From contig NZ_JANXWG010000147.1 of assembly GCF_025351285.1 (NCBI RefSeq), positions 1-43,601 on the forward strand: a stretch of 43,601 bases of DNA, read 5' to 3'. Shown piece by piece: positions 18,353-26,164 of this stretch (its first letter is position 1; each line of letters starts with the position of its first letter). A model generated the notes under the pieces. The model saw only the letters and a list, made by a program, of their open reading frames with translations, made no database searches and was not told the origin of the DNA. This DNA is from Novosphingobium sp. (GTDB taxonomy: Bacteria > Pseudomonadota > Alphaproteobacteria > Sphingomonadales > Sphingomonadaceae). The position numbers were made by a program, and so were the translations under genes.

Positions 18353-21004
18353 TCAGGCCAGGCTCTTGGTCACCTGCTCGGTCACGTCGCGCGACAGGCC
18401 AGGGGTGGCGGCGATCCGTTCGAGTTCAGCGCGCATCATTGCGGCACGCGTCGGCTCGATCTTCTTCCACCTACCGAGCGCGGGCACGAACTTGGCCGCG
18501 GTGTTCGAATTGATCGGATCGAGCGCCAGGATCAGGTCGGCGATCATGCGATAGCCCTCGCCATCGGCCTTGTGGAACGCGGCGGTGTTCCCGGTGAACG
18601 GCATGTACAGCGAATAGAGCCGGTTGGGGTTGGTCAGCGCGAAATCGTCGCGCTGCGCCAGTGCCTTGACCTGCTCGATCACATTCGGGTGGAGCGAGCC
18701 GGCCTGGAGCATGAACCACTTGTCGATCACCAGCGCGTTGCCGTCGAAGCGCGCGTGGAAATCGGCCAGCGCGGCCTCGCGCTCGGGGCTGTCGAAGCCG
18801 ACGAGCACGCCCAATGCGCCCTGCCGGTCGGTCATGTTGGTGGCGGCATCGTATTGCGCCTTGGCACGCCGCGCGGTCCCAGGCTTGTCGGCCGCGGCGA
18901 GCATGACCAGCGCTTGCGTTTTCAGCGACCGCGCGCCGCGCCCGGCCGCATCGAGAACATACGGAACCGCGCTGCAACGGTCATGCAACGCTTTCCATCG
19001 ATCGGCCAATGTAGTTGCCAGCATGCGCTTCAACGTCTCGCGCTCCTCACGGATGCGTGACGGGTCGGCCGGGGCGATCTGTTCGAGGATGAAGGTTTCG
19101 GTCGGCAAGGACAGCAGCAGCGAGCGCATCTGATCATCGAGCGCGGGATCGGCCAGCACCGACGTGACGGCATTGACGATTGCCTGGCCGAGCGGTTCGC
19201 GGCCCGCTTCCGAGGTCTTGCCCGTCACCGCGCCGACCAGATATTGGACCACAAGCTGCTGCATTGCTTCGTAGCGCGCGAATTCATCGTCATCGTGCTG
19301 CGCCAGGAAGATCAGGTCTTCGAGCGACTGCGGCGTGGTGATGATGATCGGGGCGGAAAAGCCGCGGTTGATCGACAGCACCGGCGGCCCATTGGAGCCT
19401 GGGTCGAAGCCTTCGAAAGTGAAGCTCTGCTCGGCCTCGGTCAGCACCAGCAATTGTTCGGGGTGGTGCTGACCCGTCGCGCGGTCGAACAGCGCGGTCC
19501 GCAGCGGGATCACCATCGGCTGCTTGACGGGCTGGCCGGGGGTGGGCGGCACGGTCTGCTTGAGCGTCAGCGTGACCTTGCCCGAACCCGCATCATGCGC
19601 CACCGCCACTTCGACCTTCGGCGTGCCCGCCTGCTCGTACCAGCGGCGGAACTGCGTGAGATCAAGCCCGGCGCCGTCCTCGATCGCCTTGACGAATTGC
19701 TCGCACGTCGCGGCTTCGCCATCGTGGCGGTCGAAGTAGAGATCGGTGCCCTTGCGGAAGCGTTCCTTGCCCGCCAGCACGGTCATCATGCGGATCACTT
19801 CGGCACCCTTGTCATAGACGGTCGAGGTGTAGAAGTTGCTGATTTCCTGGTAGCTGTCGGGCCGGATCGGGTGCGCCAGCGGCCCTGAATCCTCGGAGAA
19901 CTGGCCCGAGCGCAACGATCGCGCCTCGTCGATGCGGTTGACCGGTTCGCTGCCCATGTCGGCGCTGAACTGCTGGTCGCGCAGCACGGTGAAGCCTTCT
20001 TTCAGGCTAAGCTGAAACCAGTCGCGGCAAGTCACGCGGTTGCCCGACCAGTTGTGGAAATATTCGTGCGCGACGACCGCTTCGATCCCGTCATAATCGC
20101 CGTCGGTCGCGGTTTCGGGATCGGCCAGCACGTAACGCGTGTTGAAGACGTTGAGGCCCTTGTTCTCCATCGCGCCGGCGTTGAAGTCCGACACCGCGAC
20201 GATGTTGAATTCATCGAGATCGTATTCGCGGCCGTAGACGTCCTCGTCCCACTTCATCGAGTGCTTGAGGGAAACCATCGCGTGTTCGGTGCGGGTTTCG
20301 TCGCCGGGGCGAACCCACACCGCCAGCTTGACCACGCGGCCCGACATTGTGGTGAAAGTATCGCGCTGCGCCAGCAACTCGCCCGCCACCAGCGCGAACA
20401 AGTACGACGGCTTGAGCCAGGGATCGTCCCACTCGGCCCAATGTGAACCATCGCCATTGTCGCCTTCGGCCACCAGGTTGCCGTTCGACAGCAGCACCGG
20501 GAAGGCTGCCTTGTCGCCCGTCATCCGCACATGATAGCGGCTGAGCACGTCGGGCCGATCGGGGAAGAAGGTGATGCGGCGAAAACCTTCGGCCTCGCAC
20601 TGCGTGCACAACAGGCCGCTGGTGGCATAGAGCCCCGAAAGCTGCGTGTTGGCCTTGGGATCAACGGTGGTTTGGATCACCAGTTCGTGCCGGTCCCCCG
20701 GCAGGTCGATGACGAGATCGCCGTCCTCGATGCGGAAATCGTTGTGAAGCTGGCCGTCGATCGTCAGCGAATCGGGCGTGAGCCCATCTCCATCCATCCG
20801 GATCGTGTTGCTGCCCGAACCGGCGGCATTCTTTTCGACCGTGATCGTGCTGGTAACTTTGGTCGCCTCGATGCCGAGCTGGAAATCGAAGTGGATCGTC
20901 GGCACCAGCCAGTCGGGCGGGCGGTAATCGAGCCGCTTGACCACGCGGGGTTCGGCTTTTTCAGCGGTGGCGGGCTGGGCGATCGTTTGGGCTGCATCCA
21001 TCAT
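18353..21004 (-). CDS. pepN: Aminopeptidase N (M1 family)
   Basis: The 883-aa zinc aminopeptidase releases N-terminal residues from peptides in the cytoplasm. Visible motifs are the substrate-binding GAMEN (in FNAGAMENKGLNVFNTRYVLA), the zinc site VVAHEYFHNW with a downstream Glu, and the C-terminal alpha-solenoid. The length matches E. coli PepN (about 870). The frame extends to 21274 but would overlap the divergent protease gene; ATG at 21004 (or 21001) is the natural start. It is followed by pgeF. Confidence 0.95.
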   Translation of the reverse strand: MMDAAQTIAQPATAEKAEPRVVKRLDYRPPDWLVPTIHFDFQLGIEATKVTSTITVEKNAAGSGSNTIRMDGDGLTPDSLTIDGQLHNDFRIEDGDLVIDLPGDRHELVIQTTVDPKANTQLSGLYATSGLLCTQCEAEGFRRITFFPDRPDVLSRYHVRMTGDKAAFPVLLSNGNLVAEGDNGDGSHWAEWDDPWLKPSYLFALVAGELLAQRDTFTTMSGRVVKLAVWVRPGDETRTEHAMVSLKHSMKWDEDVYGREYDLDEFNIVAVSDFNAGAMENKGLNVFNTRYVLADPETATDGDYDGIEAVVAHEYFHNWSGNRVTCRDWFQLSLKEGFTVLRDQQFSADMGSEPVNRIDEARSLRSGQFSEDSGPLAHPIRPDSYQEISNFYTSTVYDKGAEVIRMMTVLAGKERFRKGTDLYFDRHDGEAATCEQFVKAIEDGAGLDLTQFRRWYEQAGTPKVEVAVAHDAGSGKVTLTLKQTVPPTPGQPVKQPMVIPLRTALFDRATGQHHPEQLLVLTEAEQSFTFEGFDPGSNGPPVLSINRGFSAPIIITTPQSLEDLIFLAQHDDDEFARYEAMQQLVVQYLVGAVTGKTSEAGREPLGQAIVNAVTSVLADPALDDQMRSLLLSLPTETFILEQIAPADPSRIREERETLKRMLATTLADRWKALHDRCSAVPYVLDAAGRGARSLKTQALVMLAAADKPGTARRAKAQYDAATNMTDRQGALGVLVGFDSPEREAALADFHARFDGNALVIDKWFMLQAGSLHPNVIEQVKALAQRDDFALTNPNRLYSLYMPFTGNTAAFHKADGEGYRMIADLILALDPINSNTAAKFVPALGRWKKIEPTRAAMMRAELERIAATPGLSRDVTEQVTKSLA

Positions 21005-21104
21005 GGCGCACAGTCTAGGCCCGCTGACAAGGCGATGGAACCGCCAAAACGCGCGCGGCGCAATTATGGCAGTGCAGCATATCCGGCACAAAATGCCTGG
21101 CGGC

Positions 21105-21133
21105 TTGACCGGTGTTCTGCGCAGGCAATACAG
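21105..21133 (+). promoter_or_regulatory. Candidate sigma-70-type promoter for the M48 protease gene
   Basis: TTGACC at 21105-21110 and ATACAG at 21128-21133 are separated by 17 bp, about 30 bp before the ATG at 21162, in the 157-bp gap between the divergent pepN and M48 genes. The -35 is good and the -10 only fair. Confidence 0.35.
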
Positions 21134-21161
21134 TGCTGCATCGGAACGGGGAGCAGCATAG

Positions 21162-22493
21162 ATGAAGCGAGCAATGTGGATGATCGCGCTGGCGGCGGGC
21201 GTAGCGGCATTTGCCGTGCCGGCGCTCGCCGAAGCGCCGGTGCCGGTAGCGCCGTTCGACGTTACCGAGGCCACCCGCGCTTACCTCGATACGCTGCAAG
21301 GCGCGGCGCGCGCGAAATCCAACGCCTATTTCGAGGGCGGCTACTGGCTGATCCTGTGGGGCGCGCTGGTCTCGATCATGATCGACGGCGCCATCCTGCG
21401 CTTCGGCCTTTCCGCCCGGTTCCGCGACATGGGTGAACGCGTGTTCAAGGCGAAGGCCGGCGTCACCTGGATCACTGCGCTGCTCTATACGCTTGTCAGC
21501 TTCGTGATCACGCTGCCGTGGTCGATCTACACCGGCTTCGTACGCGAAAAGCAGTATGGGCTGATGAACCAGACGTTTGGTGCATGGGCGGGTGACCAGG
21601 CCAAAGGTTTGGCGATCGCATTGGTGCTGGTGCCGTTGATCGTGATGGCAATCTACGCGGTGATCCGCCGCAGCCCGAAGCACTGGTGGATTTACGGCAC
21701 CGGGGTGGTGGCGGTGTTCATGACGATCGGCGCAATCATCGCGCCGGTTTACCTCGCGCCGCTGTTCAACACTTACAAGGAGCTGCCCGCCAGCCCCGCG
21801 CGCACGCGGATCGTCGAGATGGCCAAGGCCAACAATATCCCGGCCGACCATATCTATCTTTTCGATGCTTCGCGACAGACCAAACGCATCTCGGCCAATG
21901 TCTCGGGGCTGGGTCCGACGATCCGCATCAGCGTCAACGACAACCTGATCAACCGCACCACACTGCCCGAAACTGCCGCGGTAGTCGGGCACGAGATGGG
22001 GCATTACGTGCTCGGCCACGCGCGGCGCGGGCTGCTTTACCTGGTGCTGCTGGCCGCGGCCGCGTTGTGGATCGTGTCGCGTGTCGCACCCGCACTGATC
22101 AAGCGGCATGGCGAGCGATGGGGCGTGCGCAACCTGGCCGATCCTGCCTCATTGCCGGTGCTGAGCATCCTGCTGGCCATCATGGGTCTGGTCGCCACGC
22201 CGATCACCAACACCATTACCCGCACCGCCGAAAGCGACGCCGATGCGTTTGGGCTCAACGCCGCACGAGAGCCCGACGGGTTTGCCCTGGCGGCGATGCA
22301 ATTGTCCGAATACCGCAAGATCCAACCCGATCCGCTCGAAGAAATGGTGTTCTACGACCACCCTTCGGGTGCAACGCGCGTGCGCATGTCGATGCAGTGG
22401 AAGAAGGACCATGTGCCCAATGCGGTGATGGTCACTCCGCCGCCGATGGTGCCCGACGCGCCCGCCGGTCAGATCACGCCCAGCGCAAAATGA
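21162..22493 (+). CDS. Ste24-like M48 membrane metalloprotease
   Basis: The 443-aa polytopic membrane protein has a signal-like N-terminus, several hydrophobic helices (about residues 55-75, 95-120, 145-165 and 175-200), a zinc motif VVGHEMGHYVLGH and the third ligand in ESDADAFGLN. It belongs with Ste24/CAAX-type proteases rather than the shorter HtpX. In bacteria these are inner-membrane quality-control peptidases. Its TGA overlaps the ATG of the next gene by four bases. Confidence 0.92.
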   Translation: MKRAMWMIALAAGVAAFAVPALAEAPVPVAPFDVTEATRAYLDTLQGAARAKSNAYFEGGYWLILWGALVSIMIDGAILRFGLSARFRDMGERVFKAKAGVTWITALLYTLVSFVITLPWSIYTGFVREKQYGLMNQTFGAWAGDQAKGLAIALVLVPLIVMAIYAVIRRSPKHWWIYGTGVVAVFMTIGAIIAPVYLAPLFNTYKELPASPARTRIVEMAKANNIPADHIYLFDASRQTKRISANVSGLGPTIRISVNDNLINRTTLPETAAVVGHEMGHYVLGHARRGLLYLVLLAAAALWIVSRVAPALIKRHGERWGVRNLADPASLPVLSILLAIMGLVATPITNTITRTAESDADAFGLNAAREPDGFALAAMQLSEYRKIQPDPLEEMVFYDHPSGATRVRMSMQWKKDHVPNAVMVTPPPMVPDAPAGQITPSAK

Positions 22494-23275
22494 AGCCTCG
22501 ACTGTTCATCTTCGGGTTGGGCTACACCGCCGGGCGCATCTCGGCCGCGCTGGAGGCAATCGGCTGGGAAGTGATCGCCACCGGCCGCGACGGGCAGTTC
22601 TCGTTCGACGACCAAGGCAGCGTGCGGCTCGGGCTGGCCGATGCCAGCCATGTGTTGTCGTCGGTGCCGCCGGGCGGGGAAGGCGTGGACCCCGTCCTCG
22701 ACCGCTATGGCGATGCGCTGCGGGGCAAGGACTGGATCGGCTACCTCTCCTCGACCGGGGTCTACGGCGATACCGGCGGGGCGTGGGTCGATGAATCAGC
22801 CCGGATCGGCACCGGGCGGCGTTCGGCGCGGTCCGAAGCCGATCTGGCATGGCAGGCGCTCGGCGCGCGCGTGTTCCGCCTGCCGGGCATCTACGGCCCA
22901 GGCCGCAGCGTGTTCGAACGCGTGGTTGCTGGCACCGCGCAACGGATCGACATGCCCGATCAGGTGTTCAGCCGCGTTCACGTAAACGACATCGTCAGCG
23001 GCGTGCTGGCCGCGCTCGATGCTCCGGCCGGCGCCTACAACCTCGCCGACGATTGCCCTACCAGCCAGAACACGCTGATCGAGGCGGCTTGCCGGCTGCT
23101 GCGCCGCGATCCACCGCCGCTGCTGACGCTGGAACAGGCCAATCTTTCACCGATGGCGCGCGGTTTCTATGCAGAGAACCGCCGCGTTGCGAACGGCAAG
23201 GCGCGGCGGGTGCTGGATTGGGTGCCGCAATTTCCCACCTATCGCGAGGGTTTGGCGGGCCTGTTGGCGGGCTAA
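22490..23275 (+). CDS. NAD-dependent epimerase/dehydratase family (extended SDR, YeeZ-like)
   Basis: The 261-aa protein begins KPRLFIFGLGYTAGRISAAL, an SDR-type dinucleotide-binding fold, and continues with the LSSTGVYGDTGG segment, RLPGIYGPGRS and FSRVHVNDIV. The canonical YxxxK catalytic pair is not obvious. Size and motifs resemble the YeeZ group of uncharacterised nucleoside-diphosphate-sugar epimerases. The start is fixed by the 4-base ATGA overlap with the M48 gene. Its stop overlaps that of the convergent transporter gene. Confidence 0.85.
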   Translation: MKPRLFIFGLGYTAGRISAALEAIGWEVIATGRDGQFSFDDQGSVRLGLADASHVLSSVPPGGEGVDPVLDRYGDALRGKDWIGYLSSTGVYGDTGGAWVDESARIGTGRRSARSEADLAWQALGARVFRLPGIYGPGRSVFERVVAGTAQRIDMPDQVFSRVHVNDIVSGVLAALDAPAGAYNLADDCPTSQNTLIEAACRLLRRDPPPLLTLEQANLSPMARGFYAENRRVANGKARRVLDWVPQFPTYREGLAGLLAG

Positions 23276-24183
23276 GCCGGCTTCCGGGCGTTCAACGCCA
23301 CCACCAGCCCGGCCAGCGCCAACGCCGCCCCGCTCGCGGCGAGCACACTCCACTGGTAACCCTCGAACACCGTCGATAGCGCCATCGCCACCACGGGCAC
23401 GAGCACGCCGCTATATGCGGCGCGGCCGGCGCCCAGCGTTCGCAGCAAGTTGAAATAGAGCGGAAACGTGATCACCGAACCGACCAGCGCAAGATAGCCA
23501 ACCCCCGCCAGATAGCGCGGGTGCCAGTCGATCTGCGGCGGCCCGGCCAGGAACCAGGCGGCGATGGCGTCGATCATCGCCCCGATCAGCATCGCCCAGG
23601 CGAGCATCGGCAGCATAGGGACGTGCCGCGCGCGCGGGCTCGATTGCACGATGTTGGCCACCGAGGCAGACATCAGCCCGCCGAGCGCCAGCGCGATGCC
23701 CAGCAGCGCATGTGCGCCCGGCGCCGCCAGCCGCGCTTCGTGGAGCATCAGCAACGCAATCCCGGCGATGGCGATGCCCGATCCGACAAGGAACCGCCCC
23801 GTCAGCGGCTGGCCCAGGAAAGCGCGCGCCATCAGCGCATTGGGCACCAGCAGCAGCGCATAGAGCACAGCGACAATGCCCGATGTCAGGTGCTGTTCGG
23901 ACGCATAGACAAACTGGAAGTTGAGCGCGAACTGCGGAATGCCCACCATCGCCGCCAGCAGGAAGCCCCGTCGATCGAGCCACAGCGGCTCGCGCCGCGC
24001 TTTGGCGAGCGCGGCCATGGCAATGCCAGCGACCAGAAACCGCCAGGTAGCCGACCAGCTTGGCGGAACCTGCCCGACCTGGTCCTTGATAACCAGCCAG
24101 GTCGATCCCCAGATCAGCGAAACCATGAGGAACGGCAGCGCGATGCGCGGCTGCCAGAAATGGACGTGCGGATCGTCGCTCAC
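23272..24183 (-). CDS. DMT-superfamily (EamA) transporter
   Basis: The 303-aa protein has about ten hydrophobic helices in two EamA repeats (LIWGSTWLVIKDQVGQVPPSW early, YSGVLVPVVAMALSTVFEG late). It is an inner-membrane metabolite exporter or permease of unknown substrate. The preferred start is GTG 24183, which overlaps the stop of the upstream aldolase gene as GTGA. Coupling to an amino-acid aldolase suggests, but does not show, amino-acid export. Confidence 0.88.
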   Translation of the reverse strand: MSDDPHVHFWQPRIALPFLMVSLIWGSTWLVIKDQVGQVPPSWSATWRFLVAGIAMAALAKARREPLWLDRRGFLLAAMVGIPQFALNFQFVYASEQHLTSGIVAVLYALLLVPNALMARAFLGQPLTGRFLVGSGIAIAGIALLMLHEARLAAPGAHALLGIALALGGLMSASVANIVQSSPRARHVPMLPMLAWAMLIGAMIDAIAAWFLAGPPQIDWHPRYLAGVGYLALVGSVITFPLYFNLLRTLGAGRAAYSGVLVPVVAMALSTVFEGYQWSVLAASGAALALAGLVVALNARKPA

Positions 24184-25211
24184 AGCGAAGCGATAGCGCG
24201 GCCGAGCGCCGTGACATGCGCGGGATCGCTGTTCCACGCGGTCACCAGCCGCGCCGCACCCGGATGTCCTTCCCCCGAAGCATTGGCGGGCGCGGGCCAG
24301 TCATAAAAGTCGAAGCCCTGCTTGCGCAAAGCCGCGGCCTCGGTCGGCGAGAGCGACACGAAGATTTCGTTGGCCTCGACGGGTTCGAGCTGCCGCGCGC
24401 CACAGCTTGCCGCGATCTCGGCGGCGGCGGCGTTGGCGGCATGGGCATTGTCGAGCCACAAATCGCCTTCGATCATCGCCAGCAGTTGCGCGGCCAGGAA
24501 CCGCCCTTTCGATTGAAGGTGCCCCGCGCGCTTGCGGTTGAGCCGGGTCACGTCCGCCAACGCGGGATCGAAGAACACCAGCGCTTCGGCGTTCATGCCG
24601 CCGTTCTTGACACAGCCAAAGCTGAGCGCGGTCACGCCGGCGCGGCTTGTCAAGTCGGCGGGCGCGCAACCGAGGTGCGCCACGGCGTTGGCGAAACGCG
24701 CGCCGTCCATGTGCAGGCCAAGCCCGCGCACCTTGGCGAACGCGGCGATTTCAGCCACTTCGGCAGGCGTATAGACCCGGCCAAGTTCGGTTGCCTGCGT
24801 GATCGAGATCGCGTGCGGCTGGACCTGGTGGACGCCCGGCCGGATCGGCGCGATCGCCGCCGCCAGCGCGTGTGGGGTCAGCTTGGCGCCTTCGCCATCG
24901 ACCAGCATCAACTTGGCACCGTGGGTGTAGAAGCCCGGCGCACCGCATTCGTCCTGCTCGATATGCGCGGCGCGGTGGCACAGCACGCCGCCGTGGGGCG
25001 GGCACATCGCGGCAAGCGCGAGGCAGTTGGCCGCGGTGCCGCTCGCCACCCACAGCACCGCGCAATCGGCCTCGAACAGCGCCGAAAACGCCGCATCGAG
25101 CCGCGCACTCAGCGCATCGCCGTCATAGGCGTGGTCGGCGCCATCGGCGGCGCGCATCGCGTCCCACACGCGGGGGTGGACCTGGGCGGCGTTGTCGGAG
25201 AAGAACTTCAT
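24180..25211 (-). CDS. ltaE: Low-specificity threonine aldolase family (PLP)
   Basis: The 343-aa fold-type I PLP enzyme would cleave L-threonine or related beta-hydroxy amino acids to glycine and an aldehyde. Features are FFSDNAAQVHPRVW, VASGTAANCLALAAM, the PLP-contacting LHMDGARFANA and the Schiff-base lysine in FGCVKNGGMNAEA. It belongs to the beta-eliminating lyase family. The transporter gene follows with a 4-base overlap. Confidence 0.87.
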   Translation of the reverse strand: MKFFSDNAAQVHPRVWDAMRAADGADHAYDGDALSARLDAAFSALFEADCAVLWVASGTAANCLALAAMCPPHGGVLCHRAAHIEQDECGAPGFYTHGAKLMLVDGEGAKLTPHALAAAIAPIRPGVHQVQPHAISITQATELGRVYTPAEVAEIAAFAKVRGLGLHMDGARFANAVAHLGCAPADLTSRAGVTALSFGCVKNGGMNAEALVFFDPALADVTRLNRKRAGHLQSKGRFLAAQLLAMIEGDLWLDNAHAANAAAAEIAASCGARQLEPVEANEIFVSLSPTEAAALRKQGFDFYDWPAPANASGEGHPGAARLVTAWNSDPAHVTALGRAIASL

Positions 25212-25262
25212 GACCTCGAGCGTTTAGGTGGCAGAATGCAACGGTCAAGAAGGAACCCGACG

Positions 25263-25550
25263 ATGACCATTACGATCACCCGCCATGACGCCGGCACCAG
25301 CGGCGAATACCATGCCGCGGTCGAAGGCAGCAGCGCCATCGGGCGGCTGACTTATGTGCGGCATAACGATGTTCTCGCCGCCGAACACACGCTCGTTCCC
25401 AGGGAAATCGGTGGGCGCGGCGTGGCCGGCAAACTGGTCGAAGCGCTGATCGCCGATGCCCGTGCCGAACATTTCCGCATCGATCCGCAATGCAGCTACG
25501 TCGAGGCTGCATTCGGCAAGCATCCCGAATGGGCCGATCTGCGCGCCTGA
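25263..25550 (+). CDS. Small GNAT N-acetyltransferase (YjdJ/NATD1-like)
   Basis: The 95-aa protein is a minimal GNAT fold. The acetyl-CoA loop is in REIGGRGVAGKLVEALIADAR, followed by the subfamily-typical end of a Cys-containing strand and KHPEW. It is transcribed divergently from the threonine aldolase gene with a 51-bp gap. The substrate is unknown. Confidence 0.85.
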   Translation: MTITITRHDAGTSGEYHAAVEGSSAIGRLTYVRHNDVLAAEHTLVPREIGGRGVAGKLVEALIADARAEHFRIDPQCSYVEAAFGKHPEWADLRA

Positions 25551-25583
25551 CACCACATGGGTTGCAGATGACGACGGGAATTC

Positions 25584-25612
25584 TTGGACGCGCCGATCAA
25601 TTTGGTTATGAC
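25584..25612 (+). promoter_or_regulatory. Candidate promoter of the molybdenum hydroxylase operon
   Basis: TTGGAC at 25584-25589 and TATGAC at 25607-25612 are separated by exactly 17 bp, 57 bp upstream of the iron-sulfur subunit start. Recognised by eye only. Confidence 0.4.
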
Positions 25613-25669
25613 AATCGCACTCGCCAGGTTTGGCAGAGCGGGGAAGCGGGCGCTGATGGGGCACAATCG

Positions 25670-26164
25670 ATGACGGTCGAGCTTATGGTCAATGGCCACG
25701 CAACGCGCTTCGAGGGCGAATCCGATACCCCGCTGCTGTGGGCGATCCGTGAACAACTGGGGCTGACCGGCACCAAATTCGGGTGCGGGATCGCGGCTTG
25801 CGGGGCGTGCACGGTCCATATCGACGGGCAGCCGGCGCGGTCGTGCTCGGTCCCGATCGGCGAAGTTGCCGGCAAGGCGGTGACCACGATCGAAGGCCTG
25901 AAATCGCCCGAAGGCGCGCTCCACCCGGTGCAGCAGGCCTGGATCGACGCGCAAGTGCCGCAATGCGGATACTGCCAGTCGGGCCAGATCATGGCGGCCG
26001 TCGCGCTGATTGCCAAGGCCGGCAAGCCCACGGCAGCGCAGGTCGATGAAGCGATGACCAATATCTGCCGCTGCGGCACGTACCCGCGCATCCGCGCCGC
26101 AATCCTGGCCGCGACCGGTCAAGCGGCCGAAGCTTCACCCCAGCCCGCGACGGGAGCAGCGTGA
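25670..26164 (+). CDS. [2Fe-2S] subunit of a molybdenum hydroxylase
   Basis: The 164-aa electron-transfer subunit has both iron-sulfur sites of the xanthine oxidase family: a plant-type cluster (CGIAACGACTVHIDG) and the alpha-helical cluster with CGYCQSGQIM and ICRCGTY. It would pass electrons from the molybdenum centre to the acceptor. The closest general architecture is the IorA-type subunit. It has no signal peptide and would be carried by the Tat-exported large subunit. The next gene overlaps by 1 base. Confidence 0.94.
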   Translation: MTVELMVNGHATRFEGESDTPLLWAIREQLGLTGTKFGCGIAACGACTVHIDGQPARSCSVPIGEVAGKAVTTIEGLKSPEGALHPVQQAWIDAQVPQCGYCQSGQIMAAVALIAKAGKPTAAQVDEAMTNICRCGTYPRIRAAILAATGQAAEASPQPATGAA